From an uncultured Butyricicoccus sp. (GTDB lineage Bacteria; Bacillota; Clostridia; Oscillospirales; Butyricicoccaceae): a DNA stretch of 18,551 bases. The notes under the pieces were generated by a model. It was not told the origin of the DNA, made no database searches, and saw nothing but the letters and a program-made list of their open reading frames with translations. The first letter of the stretch is position 1; the number at the start of each line of letters is the position of its first letter. Location: NCBI GenBank assembly GCA_910584935.1, contig CAJUDU010000048.1:1-18551 (forward strand). Reading direction: 5' to 3'. Positions 7,128-15,238 of this stretch are shown in pieces. The position numbers and the translations under genes were made by a program.

Positions 7128-7724
7128 ATGAAAACTCTAAGCGAAAAGCAAAAGCAAATCTTAAAATACATCAGCCAGTGTACCATTGACCAAGGTTATC
7201 CGCCGTCTGTGCGGGAAATCGGCAAGGAAGTGGGGCTGAGTTCTCCTTCTACAGTACATGCCCATCTGAAAACCCTGCGGGAACTTGGTTATTTGGAAAA
7301 AGAAGACCATAAAACCCGTGCGCTTTCGGTGCGGGGCGGCCCAGTCATGACAGCACGTGTGCCGATTTTAGGGCGGGTAACAGCAGGTATGCCAATCCTT
7401 GCCACAGAAAATATTGAAGGTTATGTACCATATGGGGCAACCAACACAGCCGATGAATATTTTGCGCTGCGCATTATGGGGGAATCCATGATTGGCGCAG
7501 GCATTATGGATGGGGATTTGATTATTGTCCATCAGCAGGCAGCCACACATTCAGGGCAAATCGTCGTTGCCCTGATTGAAGATGAAGCCACCTGCAAGCG
7601 TTTGCTGTTACAGGATGGGGAAGTTTGGCTGATGCCGGAAAACCCAGCATATCCACCGATTAACGGCAATGAATGCACCGTTTTAGGGGTAGTTGCCGCA
7701 GTATATCGCGAATATCAAGTATAA
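7128..7724 (+). CDS. lexA: LexA repressor (SOS response)
   Basis: With the start at 7128 (GGAGG 8 nt upstream) this is a 198-residue LexA. The N-terminal winged helix (residues 1 to about 68) binds operator DNA. The autocleavage site is Ala86-Gly87 in GRVTAGMPIL, and the catalytic dyad is Ser120 (MGESM) and Lys157 (ATCKRL), all at family positions. An upstream in-frame TTG at 7083 lies inside the leader hairpin and is unlikely. The gene is followed 3 nt later by recG, forming a DNA-repair operon. Self-regulation through a typical Gram-positive SOS box is not visible in the promoter, which is unusual. Confidence 0.96.
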   Translation: MKTLSEKQKQILKYISQCTIDQGYPPSVREIGKEVGLSSPSTVHAHLKTLRELGYLEKEDHKTRALSVRGGPVMTARVPILGRVTAGMPILATENIEGYVPYGATNTADEYFALRIMGESMIGAGIMDGDLIIVHQQAATHSGQIVVALIEDEATCKRLLLQDGEVWLMPENPAYPPINGNECTVLGVVAAVYREYQV

Positions 7725-7727
7725 GCC

Positions 7728-9764
7728 ATGGCGGAACTAAGCAGCAGTGTGCTTTCGGTGCAGGGGATTGGGCCGAAAAAAGCTGCCTTGCTAAAAAAAA
7801 TGAATATCCATACTCTAGCGGATATCTTAAACACATATCCGCGGGATTATGAAGACCGCACCCGTATTTTACCGGTTGCGGAAACCCAAGAAGGGGATAA
7901 AATCAGCATTTATGCAACAGTTGGCACAGCACCAACTGTGCATTATGTGCGCAAAGGCATGGAAATCACCCGGCTGACGGCATTTGACAGCACAGGTGTC
8001 ATGCACATTATTTATTTCAACAATAAATATGCTGCCGCTCAACTGCGCGAAGGCACCGAATATTTATTTTATGGACGCGTGCAGCGACAGGGCAAACAAA
8101 AGGTGATGGTATCGCCTGTGGCAGAGCGATATGTTGGTGAAGGGGCGCCAGGGCGGATTGTGCCGGTTTATCCACTGACAGCAGGATTATGCCAGCGTGA
8201 TATGGCACGGCTTGCCGAAACTGCGCTGCAATGCCCAGATCTGCCGGAAGACCCCTTGCCTGCCCCGCTGCGGCAGGCATATGCACTGCCGGATTATGCC
8301 CAAGCAATCCGGTTTATCCATGCGCCTCACTCTATAGCAGAAGTGCAGGTTGCCCGCCGCCGCATGGTATTTGAAGAATTATTTCTGCTTTGCTGTGGTT
8401 TACAGCGGCTGAAAGAAAAACGCCGCGAAGAAACTGGATGCCCATTCCCACAGACCGACTTGCGCCCATTTTGGCAGGCCTTGGCATTTGCGCCAACCGG
8501 CGCACAGCGCCGGGCTGTCGCTGACTGCATTCGGGATGCCCGCACCAGCCGTCCCATGAACCGGCTGGTGCAAGGGGATGTCGGTTCAGGCAAAACCGTG
8601 GTTGCGGCAGCGCTGTGCGCGCTTGCCGCACAAAATGGCTACCAAGCGGCGATTATGGCGCCAACAGAAATCCTTGCTGCTCAGCATTACCATTCATTAT
8701 GTGGCATATTTGATAAATTGGGATTAAAAACGGTACTGCTGACTGGTTCTATGGGTGCAAAAGCCAAACGGGAAGCATTGCAGGCGATTGCCTCCGGGCA
8801 GGCAGATATTGTAGCCGGTACCCATGCTTTGATTCAAAAAAATGTAGAATTTGCTCGATTGGGCGCAGTAGTTGCCGATGAACAACACCGGTTCGGCGTG
8901 GCGCAGCGCGCCAGCCTGCGCAGCAAAGGGCAGGCGCCCCATACGCTGGTCATGTCGGCAACGCCCATCCCGCGTACACTGGCGCTGATTTTATATGGTG
9001 ATTTGGATATTTCTATAATAGACGAATTGCCGCCAGGGCGCACACCTGTGGCAACTTATGCGGTCGGGGAACGGATGCGCAAACGGATTTATGCGTTTAT
9101 GGAAAAACAAATTGCGGCAGGCGGGCAAGTATATGTAGTCTGCCCGCTGGTAGAAGAAGGGGATACCCGGCTGAAAAGTGTGGAAGAACACGCGGCGGCA
9201 TTGCAAAAAGCGTTGCCAAACCGCCATATCGGTATTTTGCATGGCAAGATGAAGCCTGCGGAAAAAGATGCGGTTATGGGGTTATTTTCTGCAGGCAAAT
9301 TAGATGTGCTTGCAGCGACAACCGTGATAGAAGTCGGTGTAAATGTGCCGAATGCCTGTCTAATGGTGGTGGAAGATGCTGACCGGTTTGGGCTTTCACA
9401 GCTGCACCAGCTCCGCGGGCGTGTTGGGCGTGGCAGGCGACAATCTTTTTGCATTTTTTTTGGCGCAGACAAAGGACAGGCAGCCCGTGACCGGTTGAAA
9501 ATCCTGGTTTCCACAAATGACGGGTTTGAGATTGCACGAGCGGATTTAACCCAGCGCGGCCCTGGCGATTTTTTTGGCAAACGACAGCATGGTTTGCCAG
9601 GCATCAAGCTGGCAAACCTTTCTGAGGATTTGCAGCTGATGCAAAATGCCTGCAATGAAGCTGAAAATTTGCTGCAAAAAGATCCAACGCTTGCAGGATA
9701 CCCCGTGCTGCGTGAGCGGGTAGAACGGTTATTCAGCACCGATGAAAATGAAGTATTCAGTTAA
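7728..9764 (+). CDS. recG: ATP-dependent DNA helicase RecG
   Basis: A 678-residue superfamily 2 helicase that regresses stalled forks and processes Holliday junctions. The N-terminal wedge/OB region opens with LSVQGIGPKKAALLKKM. The motor has Walker A GDVGSGKT (283-290), the DEQH box (384-387) and SATPIPRTLAL. The second RecA-like lobe has the GRVGRG motif. The C-terminus has the TRG-type helical segment with RADLTQRGPGDFFGKRQHG. Length is normal for RecG. The ATG lies just after the lexA stop and has no strong ribosome binding site of its own, so translational coupling to lexA is likely. Confidence 0.97.
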   Translation: MAELSSSVLSVQGIGPKKAALLKKMNIHTLADILNTYPRDYEDRTRILPVAETQEGDKISIYATVGTAPTVHYVRKGMEITRLTAFDSTGVMHIIYFNNKYAAAQLREGTEYLFYGRVQRQGKQKVMVSPVAERYVGEGAPGRIVPVYPLTAGLCQRDMARLAETALQCPDLPEDPLPAPLRQAYALPDYAQAIRFIHAPHSIAEVQVARRRMVFEELFLLCCGLQRLKEKRREETGCPFPQTDLRPFWQALAFAPTGAQRRAVADCIRDARTSRPMNRLVQGDVGSGKTVVAAALCALAAQNGYQAAIMAPTEILAAQHYHSLCGIFDKLGLKTVLLTGSMGAKAKREALQAIASGQADIVAGTHALIQKNVEFARLGAVVADEQHRFGVAQRASLRSKGQAPHTLVMSATPIPRTLALILYGDLDISIIDELPPGRTPVATYAVGERMRKRIYAFMEKQIAAGGQVYVVCPLVEEGDTRLKSVEEHAAALQKALPNRHIGILHGKMKPAEKDAVMGLFSAGKLDVLAATTVIEVGVNVPNACLMVVEDADRFGLSQLHQLRGRVGRGRRQSFCIFFGADKGQAARDRLKILVSTNDGFEIARADLTQRGPGDFFGKRQHGLPGIKLANLSEDLQLMQNACNEAENLLQKDPTLAGYPVLRERVERLFSTDENEVFS

Positions 9765-9779
9765 AGCGGGAGGTTTTTT

Positions 9780-11147
9780 ATGATTTTGCCAGAGGCATTT
9801 CAAAAACGGATGCAGGCTTTGCTGCAAGAGGAATATCCTGCTTTTTTACAAAGTTTTTCTATGCCGCGCAGTTTTGGGCTGCGGGTAAACCCATTGCGCT
9901 GCAAGCCGAAAGACTTTGCGGGAATGGCACCTTTCCCTTTAACCCCTGTGCCGTGGTGCCCGGAAGGGTTTTATTACCCGCCGGAAAGCCGCCCTGGTAA
10001 GCATCCATATTATGATGCAGGGATATATTATATCCAAGAGCCAAGCGCGATGGCAGTTGGTGCGATCGCGGCTGCACAGCCTGGCGAATGGGTTTTGGAT
10101 TTATGTGCCGCCCCAGGCGGCAAAACCACCCATTTAGCGGGACAAATGGATGGTAAAGGGGTTTTGGTGGCAAATGAAATTCATCCGGCGCGGGCAAAGA
10201 CGCTTGCCCAAACCATAGAACGGTGTGGCATTTGCAATGCTGTGGTGACAAATGAACCGCCGGAACGCCTTGCCGCGCATTTCCAAGGGATGTTTGACTG
10301 TGTTGTCGTGGATGCGCCATGTTCTGGTGAAGGGATGTTCCGTAAAGAACCAGAAGCCATTCACGAATGGACAGAAAATACGCCAGACGCTTGCGCTGTC
10401 CGGCAGGATGAGATTTTAGATTTTGCGGTGCAGATGCTGCGCCCAGGCGGGCGCCTGATTTATTCGACGTGTACCTTTGCACCTGTGGAAAATGAAGGCA
10501 CAATTACCCGGCTGCTTTCGCGGAACCCAGATTTGTCTATCCTTCCCCTAGAAGGGCTGCCCTGGTTTTCCGCAGGACAGCCGGATTGGTACCCAGCCGC
10601 GCCGCCTGCTATGGCAGACAGCCTGCGGCTATGGCCGCATAAGCTGCATGGGGAAGGGCATTTCTGCGCAAAACTAATCCGCACGGGGCAAAGTCCTGCG
10701 CGGGCAGCAAATAAACGCATTTCAGAAGCCTTGCCGCCAGAATGTGCTGACTTTTGGGAATATATCAAACCAGCCATGCCAACGCCTATGGCGTTGGTAC
10801 GCCGAAAAGATAAACTTTGGGCAATACCAGAAATCATGCCCAAGTTGGATGGACTGCGCGTTTTGCGTGCTGGTGCCGAATTGGGCGTATTGAAAAAAGG
10901 GCGGTTTGAACCAGCCCATGCGTTATCCCATATACTGCGCCCGGCAACCTTCCCACAAACCGTATCATTTGCGCCAAACAGCATAGAGGTACAGCGTTAC
11001 CTGATGGGTGAAACCCTGCCTGTGACGGAACATCTGCGGGGCTGGGTGCTTGTATGCACAGGGGATTTTGCGTTAGGCTGGGGCAAAGCATCTGGCGGTG
11101 TGCTGAAAAACCATTATCCTAAAGGGCTGCGGTGGCTGAAGGTCTGA
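9780..11147 (+). CDS. rsmF: 16S rRNA m5C methyltransferase, RsmF/NOL1-NOP2-Sun family
   Basis: A 455-residue SAM-dependent RNA cytosine-5 methyltransferase. Visible parts are an N-terminal RNA-binding region (FGLRVNPLRC), the SAM-binding loop LDLCAAPGGKTTHLAGQM, the PC motif DAPCSGEGMFRKE, the TC motif STCTF with the nucleophile cysteine, and a C-terminal PUA-like region (GDFALGWGKASG). This combination and length fit YebU/RsmF rather than RsmB, which has an N-terminal NusB domain. The start follows GGGAGG 15 nt after the recG stop, so it is likely co-transcribed with lexA-recG. It converges on the SpoIIM-like gene with only 21 bp between stops. Confidence 0.88.
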   Translation: MILPEAFQKRMQALLQEEYPAFLQSFSMPRSFGLRVNPLRCKPKDFAGMAPFPLTPVPWCPEGFYYPPESRPGKHPYYDAGIYYIQEPSAMAVGAIAAAQPGEWVLDLCAAPGGKTTHLAGQMDGKGVLVANEIHPARAKTLAQTIERCGICNAVVTNEPPERLAAHFQGMFDCVVVDAPCSGEGMFRKEPEAIHEWTENTPDACAVRQDEILDFAVQMLRPGGRLIYSTCTFAPVENEGTITRLLSRNPDLSILPLEGLPWFSAGQPDWYPAAPPAMADSLRLWPHKLHGEGHFCAKLIRTGQSPARAANKRISEALPPECADFWEYIKPAMPTPMALVRRKDKLWAIPEIMPKLDGLRVLRAGAELGVLKKGRFEPAHALSHILRPATFPQTVSFAPNSIEVQRYLMGETLPVTEHLRGWVLVCTGDFALGWGKASGGVLKNHYPKGLRWLKV

Positions 11148-11168
11148 ACCATTCGCAAAACAAAGAGT

Positions 11169-11774
11169 TTACCCTTTGCCTAGCAGCCAATGCCCAACTG
11201 CCCAACCAACCGGCACTTGCAGCGCCGCGGCCCACATTGCACCAAGCGTACACAACAGCAATACGCCGCGGTAACGCCCCAAGGCATAAAAATACCCATT
11301 TTTATGCCCATGTGGGGCTTGCTGTGCAGCAGTGAAGCACGCAGCAGCGGTCAAAAGCAAACAAGGTACTGTAATAACAGCGGCTGCGCCGCTGGCAGCA
11401 AAAGACTGCCATATGCCATCTATCCCCAGCGTGCCGGATAACGCAGATACGGAAAATGACAAAGCAAATCCACGCGCCATAGCTGCAAGCGATAGGAATA
11501 AGCTGGCGGGGCGTGCCCAGCCAGCCAGCAAAGCCGCTGCCTGCCAGCCCAAAGCGCCAAGGGCTGCATATAACCCATCTATGGCATCCGGCTCCACCTG
11601 CGCGCCTAAAGCCACGCTTAACTGTGTGATGAGCTGTGGGTTGCTGTCTGCTGCCAAATGCCCTGCGGCTCCGCCTGCAATCGCCCCGCAAAGAAATAAT
11701 GCGGTTAAAAAAATCAGCGCTGGGCAGCCCCAAAGCTGCTGGAATGAAAATAAGCCGGGAATATTCTTTTTCAT
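11169..11774 (-). CDS. SpoIIM-like integral membrane protein
   Basis: A 201-residue protein with about five hydrophobic segments (near 15-40, 90-110, 115-160 and 170-198) and start ATG preceded by GGAGGAAG. The pattern, an N-terminal membrane segment, a loop of about 35 residues, then a GF-rich segment (ARGFALSFSVS) and a small-residue membrane core, resembles SpoIIM/DUF95. SpoIIM is part of the DMP complex for septal wall remodelling during engulfment. Similarity is judged by eye and is weak; an unrelated membrane protein is possible. It lies 84 bp downstream of the ProC-like gene on the same strand. Confidence 0.45.
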   Translation of the reverse strand: MKKNIPGLFSFQQLWGCPALIFLTALFLCGAIAGGAAGHLAADSNPQLITQLSVALGAQVEPDAIDGLYAALGALGWQAAALLAGWARPASLFLSLAAMARGFALSFSVSALSGTLGIDGIWQSFAASGAAAVITVPCLLLTAAACFTAAQQAPHGHKNGYFYALGRYRGVLLLCTLGAMWAAALQVPVGWAVGHWLLGKG

Positions 11775-11858
11775 AGCTTCCTCCTTTTTTCGCGGGCTTT
11801 ATCAGCCTGCGGGGACAACCTATGAATCCAAGATATTCCCGGCGCTTTGGTTTTATGC

Positions 11859-12335
11859 TTATTTCAATTCACAGATACTCCCGACAATGTCAGCGCATGG
11901 ACCGCGCATATAATCTGGGAAACTGCCCGCGTATTCAAGTTCAGCCATTAAAATGCCATCTTCATTTGGCAGCGGCTGCGCCGTAACAATGGTTGTGCCG
12001 CGCGATACACGTTCCGCGACATAAGCGCAGTCCGCGCCTGGGCACATTGCAATTAAGATACGCCCAATGGTACAGCCGCTGATGGGGGACAGTGCTGTGC
12101 CAAGTTCACTTTTTTTCGAAGCGCAGACAACAATAATTTCCCCTTTGACAACTGTATTCATATCATCCGAGCAGAAAACAACCCCGGAATCCGCAACCGC
12201 TTCACATACCGCTTTATCTTTTTCCGACAGAAAAATATTTTCCGGCGGCAATACATTCTTATCCAGAACAGAGATTACGGCGGCGGGCAGCAGGTCGCCT
12301 TCCCCAAGGAAAGCAACACGGATTTTATGTGCCAC
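11859..12335 (-). CDS. Short ProC-like (P5C reductase-type) Rossmann protein, function unknown
   Basis: A 158-residue protein resembling only the N-terminal nucleotide-binding half of pyrroline-5-carboxylate reductase. It has a beta-strand start KIRVAFLGEG, PPENIFLSEKD matching the region after the first helix, GEIIVVCASKK, and AMCPGADCAYVAERV where ProC has an SIAAG motif. The usual GxGNMG loop is changed to GEGDLLP, and the helical dimerisation domain that completes the active site is absent. Catalysis as a P5C reductase is therefore doubtful. I prefer the GTG at 12335, 8 nt after GGAGAGG, over a GTG three codons earlier. It has its own promoter just upstream and follows scfB. Confidence 0.6.
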   Translation of the reverse strand: MAHKIRVAFLGEGDLLPAAVISVLDKNVLPPENIFLSEKDKAVCEAVADSGVVFCSDDMNTVVKGEIIVVCASKKSELGTALSPISGCTIGRILIAMCPGADCAYVAERVSRGTTIVTAQPLPNEDGILMAELEYAGSFPDYMRGPCADIVGSICELK

Positions 12336-12380
12336 AAAAATCACCTCTCCAAGTCATAATCAGTTTTTTTTAACGTGTCT

Positions 12381-12410
12381 ATTATAAAGCCGCAGAAGTG
12401 AAGTTTGCAA
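12381..12410 (-). promoter_or_regulatory. Promoter of the ProC-like gene
   Basis: On the minus strand TTGCAA (12405-12410), an 18-nt spacer, and a perfect TATAAT (12381-12386). It lies about 45 bp upstream of the GTG start and downstream of the scfB stop. Confidence 0.65.
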
Positions 12411-12445
12411 CTTTAAATCATTCATTTCCAAAGATTCGTCGGGTC

Positions 12446-13816
12446 TTACAAATCTTCTGCAATCGTTTCAGCTGCTTTAAGGTAGATTGCACATTCCAAA
12501 CGCTTGCGTTCCATCTCACAGCCAAGCGCATAAGGCTCGTCCATATTCTGGTTCGCGTTGTAATTGGCTGCGCTGCACCCGCCGCTGCAATAAAATTTTG
12601 CCCAGCAGTCACGGCATTTTTCACGGGTGTAAATATTCATTGAGGCAAAGCGCTGTGCAATGTCCAAATCAAATGTACCCGCCAGCACATTGCCTTGGCA
12701 AAAACCTTCCTTGCCGACAAATTGATGGCATGGGTAAATATCACCGTCCGGCGTTACAGCAACATATTCATATCCTGCGCCGCAGCCGCGCAAGCGCTTG
12801 ACCACACAAGGTCCCTGATTTAAATCCACCATGAAGTGAAAGAAGGTGAAACCTTTGCCCTGCTTTTTACGTTCCAGCATGATATCGGTCAAACGGTCAT
12901 ATTCCGCAAAAATAGCGGGCAAATCTGCTTCTGTGAGTTCATAACCGCATCCATCTTCAGCGGAAACCGGTTCAACAGACAGGCTGGAAAACCCTAAATC
13001 CGCAATATGTTCTACATCATTGGCAAAGTCCAAGTTCTCTTTGGTAAATGTACCGCGCAGGTAATAATCTTTCTCCCCACGATTGGCAGCAAGCTGCTGG
13101 AATTTGGGCAGGATAATATCATAACTGCCAGTGCCATTGACGGTTTTACGGAAGCGATCATTCACTTGAGCACGTCCATCCAACGACAGCACAACATTAT
13201 CCATATTTTCATTGATATAATCAATTTTTTCAGCATCCAGCAGTAAGCCATTGGTGGTAATGGTAAGCCGGAAATGTTTTCCGGTTTCAGCGCCGCGTTT
13301 CCGCGCATAATCCACCGTCTGTACCACCGTATCCCATGCCATCAGCGGTTCACCGCCAAAGAAATCCAGTTCTATATTTTTACGTGCGCCCGAACGTGCA
13401 ATCACAAAATCAATCGCCTTTTTGGCAACTTCCGGCGGCATAATCCGGCGTCCTGTGCCAAAATCGCCAGTAGAAGCAAAACAGTAATTGCAGCGCAAAT
13501 TACAGTCATGCGCAACGTGCAGGCACAAGGCTTTCACTGGCGCATCCGTTGGGATATACCGGCTGACATCAATATAATCATCATCTGCAAAAAGCTGCCC
13601 AGCTTGTTTTAAAGCATATAATTCCTGGTAAGCTGTGCGGAGTTCATCTTCTGGTATATTGGACAATTTGTCAAAAAGCTGTTGCGGGCATTCTTCGCTC
13701 ATGGTTTCATCAATCAGCCCAGCAAGCTGATATGCGGCATCATCCAGCACATGGACAGAACCGCTGTTGGTATCGAGTAAAAAATTGATCCCTTTTTTTG
13801 AATAGCGATGGATCAT
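12446..13816 (-). CDS. scfB: Radical SAM SCIFF peptide maturase (SPASM domain)
   Basis: A 456-residue radical SAM enzyme expected to install the non-alpha thioether cross-link in the SCIFF peptide (ranthipeptide pathway). The N-terminal part (MIHRYSKKGINFLLD onward) is a precursor-recognition region. The 4Fe-4S cluster motif is CNLRCNYC (Cys105, Cys109, Cys112). The C-terminal SPASM region is cysteine-rich (GCGAGYEY, YPCHQF, CRDCWAKFYCSGGCSAANY) and should carry auxiliary clusters. I chose the ATG preceded by GGAGAGG rather than the longer open frame, which would run back toward scfA through the intergenic hairpin. It sits directly downstream of scfA in the usual order. Confidence 0.95.
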   Translation of the reverse strand: MIHRYSKKGINFLLDTNSGSVHVLDDAAYQLAGLIDETMSEECPQQLFDKLSNIPEDELRTAYQELYALKQAGQLFADDDYIDVSRYIPTDAPVKALCLHVAHDCNLRCNYCFASTGDFGTGRRIMPPEVAKKAIDFVIARSGARKNIELDFFGGEPLMAWDTVVQTVDYARKRGAETGKHFRLTITTNGLLLDAEKIDYINENMDNVVLSLDGRAQVNDRFRKTVNGTGSYDIILPKFQQLAANRGEKDYYLRGTFTKENLDFANDVEHIADLGFSSLSVEPVSAEDGCGYELTEADLPAIFAEYDRLTDIMLERKKQGKGFTFFHFMVDLNQGPCVVKRLRGCGAGYEYVAVTPDGDIYPCHQFVGKEGFCQGNVLAGTFDLDIAQRFASMNIYTREKCRDCWAKFYCSGGCSAANYNANQNMDEPYALGCEMERKRLECAIYLKAAETIAEDL

Positions 13817-13856
13817 AAAAATATCCTCTCCGTTGCGTGTATAGATTTTTTTGGGG

Positions 13857-13891
13857 CAAAACGGCGGGGCGCACCCCAAGGCACGCCCCGC
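13857..13891 (-). terminator. Attenuator-like hairpin between scfA and scfB
   Basis: GCGGGGCG (13884-13891, minus sense) and CGCCCCGC (13864-13871) form a perfect 8-bp stem, followed by a short T4. A partial terminator here would give more precursor-peptide mRNA than maturase mRNA. Confidence 0.6.
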
Positions 13892-13902
13892 AGCCAGCAA
13901 AA

Positions 13903-14043
13903 TTATTTTTGCTCACATTTCTGGTTTGCCACCGTGCAGGAAGTCTTGCACGCGGACTGGCAGGAAGTCTGGCATTCGCCGCAGCCGCCATGAGCTGCTG
14001 TCTGCTTGAGGGTTGCTGAAGTCAAAGTTTTGATATGTTTCAT
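13903..14043 (-). CDS. scfA: SCIFF ranthipeptide precursor (six cysteines in forty-five residues)
   Basis: A 46-residue peptide, MKHIKTLT at the start, then a cysteine-rich core with GCGECQTSCQSACKTSC and VANQKCEQK at the end. The six cysteines are at 21, 24, 28, 32, 36 and 43. It closely resembles the characterised CteA of Clostridium thermocellum, in which ScfB-type CteB links Cys32 to Thr37; both residues are at the same numbers here. The start has GGGAGG 8 nt upstream and overlaps the preceding membrane-protein stop as ATGA. This places the precursor in a coupled operon after yajC. The gene is short and easily missed. Confidence 0.96.
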   Translation of the reverse strand: MKHIKTLTSATLKQTAAHGGCGECQTSCQSACKTSCTVANQKCEQK

Positions 14044-14450
14044 GGATATTTCCTCCCATTTGTTTTTTTCCGCTTCATGCCCGCGCCGAGCATTCCGCCG
14101 GATAATGTCGTGATAACACTGATGGCAAAGTTGCCTAAAATACGTAACAGATTAATCGGTTCACCAATCCAAAGCAAGCTAAGCAGTGCCAAGCAGACGA
14201 AAAGCAAGCCGCCTGCGGCAATGCCCCATAAAAGCCTGCGCCCAGCCGCCCGCCGCGCCGCCAGGAAGGATGCACTTAAGCAGCCAATACCTAAGCAGCC
14301 ACGGGCAAGCACAGGGATTTGCTGGTTTTCTGCTTTGCCGCTAAGCACAAGCAGCGAACCCAATGCCATCAGCAATAAAGTTGCCCCGAAGCCAAGCAAT
14401 ACTGGAATTGCCAATATTTGCGCCACGGGGACGGTTTCTGCCTTTTTCAT
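14040..14450 (-). CDS. TIGR04086-type membrane protein of the SCIFF locus
   Basis: A 136-residue protein with four hydrophobic segments (about 9-37, 43-62, 68-92 and 97-125) and a basic C-terminus (MKRKKTNGRKYP). Its size, topology and place between yajC and scfA match the TIGR04086 membrane family often found there; the function is not known. The ATG at 14450 follows GGAGGG. Its stop overlaps the scfA start (ATGA), so the precursor is translated in coupling with it. A role in export or handling of the SCIFF peptide is inference from position only. Confidence 0.8.
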   Translation of the reverse strand: MKKAETVPVAQILAIPVLLGFGATLLLMALGSLLVLSGKAENQQIPVLARGCLGIGCLSASFLAARRAAGRRLLWGIAAGGLLFVCLALLSLLWIGEPINLLRILGNFAISVITTLSGGMLGAGMKRKKTNGRKYP

Positions 14451-14517
14451 AAAACAGTTCCCTCCTGCCAAAAAATTTTACCCTTTGCAGTAATCTATTC
14501 GGCAGCATGGACTGCTA

Positions 14518-14850
14518 TTACTTTTTTGGCTCTTCTGGTTTTTCCACAGGGACAGCTTCCTTGCCGCGCACAGCCCAACGGTAAAGTTTCAGCTTTGTGC
14601 GGTCAGCTGTGGATTCAATGACCAACGTATCATCTTTTATGCTGACGACCTTGCCAATAAAACCGCCAATGGTTGAGATTTCATCACCAACCTGGATGGA
14701 ATCACGCATTTCTTTTTCTGCCTTGTCACGCTTTTTCTGCGGGCGCACCAGGAAGAAATAGAAAACCACAACAAGCAAGATAAGCGGCAAGAACGTACTG
14801 ATCATACTGCCATATTGTTCTGCGCTAGGCATTGTTGTTAAAAGTACCAT
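14518..14850 (-). CDS. yajC: YajC, Sec translocase accessory subunit
   Basis: A 110-residue single-span protein. A short N-terminal lead precedes the membrane helix ISTFLPLILLVVVFYFFLV, followed by the family hallmark RPQKKR, then VGDEISTIGGFIGKVVSI, a cytoplasmic small beta domain. It binds SecDF-YidC and supports protein export. I chose the ATG at 14850 because AAGGAGGTG stands 8 nt upstream; the frame runs a few codons further but without such a site. First gene of the SCIFF operon, with a clear promoter upstream. Confidence 0.93.
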   Translation of the reverse strand: MVLLTTMPSAEQYGSMISTFLPLILLVVVFYFFLVRPQKKRDKAEKEMRDSIQVGDEISTIGGFIGKVVSIKDDTLVIESTADRTKLKLYRWAVRGKEAVPVEKPEEPKK

Positions 14851-14889
14851 TGCGATACACCTCCTTATCAAATTTCACATAGTATTACT

Positions 14890-14918
14890 ATTATATCTGT
14901 TTACCAGGCAAATTACAA
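14890..14918 (-). promoter_or_regulatory. Promoter of the yajC-scfAB operon
   Basis: On the minus strand TTGTAA (14913-14918), a 17-nt spacer and a perfect TATAAT (14890-14895), about 40 bp upstream of the yajC start. Confidence 0.7.
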
Positions 14919-14993
14919 GTCTTTTCTGGATATGTGTACTGGAAATCCATTTTGCCCGGCAAAGTTCGCCAGAACAGAAGGGCAAAAGGGCAT

Positions 14994-15015
14994 AAAAAAG
15001 CCTGCCAAGGCAGGC
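14994..15015 (-). terminator. Terminator of the antisense RNA, copy 2
   Basis: On the minus strand GCCTGCC and GGCAGGC form a perfect 7-bp stem followed by T6 (14994-14999). Same sequence as in copy 1. Confidence 0.85.
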
Positions 15016-15030
15016 AGGAAAACACAAAAT

Positions 15031-15060
15031 TTGACGTATCAGGTTACATTATGATATAAT
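15031..15060 (+). promoter_or_regulatory. Promoter of the small-peptide mRNA, copy 2
   Basis: TTGACG (15031-15036), an 18-nt spacer, TATAAT (15055-15060). The mRNA would begin near 15067, about 100 nt before the peptide start, a long leader for a 23-residue peptide. Confidence 0.8.
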
Positions 15061-15127
15061 AGGGCTGTCCTCACATTTGGAACACTGGAATCGGCGCTGC
15101 TTTTTTACATAGCGGCGGTCAGCTGCA

Positions 15128-15157
15128 CTTCCCCTCGCAGATTCTGCAAGGAAGGAG
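15128..15157 (+). promoter_or_regulatory. Hairpin hiding the ribosome binding site of the small peptide
   Basis: CTTCC (15128-15132) pairs with GGAAG (15150-15154), and GCAG (15137-15140) with CTGC (15144-15147). The 3' arm contains most of the Shine-Dalgarno GGAAGGAG (15150-15157), so translation is expected to be shut off in this fold. The block is identical in copy 1. Confidence 0.65.
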
Positions 15158-15166
15158 ATGTTGCAA

Positions 15167-15238
15167 ATGTCGATAAGAATTTGGAGATTTATTCTCTGTG
15201 CGGCTTTATGGCTGTACATTTTTGCGATAAATGGTTGA
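15167..15238 (+). CDS. Small hydrophobic peptide, putative type I toxin
   Basis: A 23-residue peptide: MSIRIWRF, then a hydrophobic stretch, ending LWLYIFAING. A positively charged N-terminus and a single membrane-spanning stretch are typical of type I toxins that insert in the inner membrane. The ATG is 9 nt after GGAAGGAG; an in-frame ATG three codons earlier overlaps the ribosome binding site and is less likely. The gene lies between two facing promoters, with the binding site hidden in a hairpin and an antisense RNA opposite. I do not recognise the peptide as a member of a named toxin family. It could instead be a regulatory leader peptide. Not detectable by normal gene-length cutoffs. 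Confidence 0.65.
   Translation: MSIRIWRFILCAALWLYIFAING

Noticed and set aside
9089..9739. 216-codon open frame on minus within recG
   Set aside because: Lies opposite the RecG second motor lobe; low-complexity Ser/Pro/Arg composition typical of a shadow frame.
14963..14974. GTTC-N4-GAAC palindrome as a LexA box upstream of yajC
   Set aside because: The Firmicutes box is GAAC-N4-GTTC; this is the opposite arrangement and lies far upstream of the -35.
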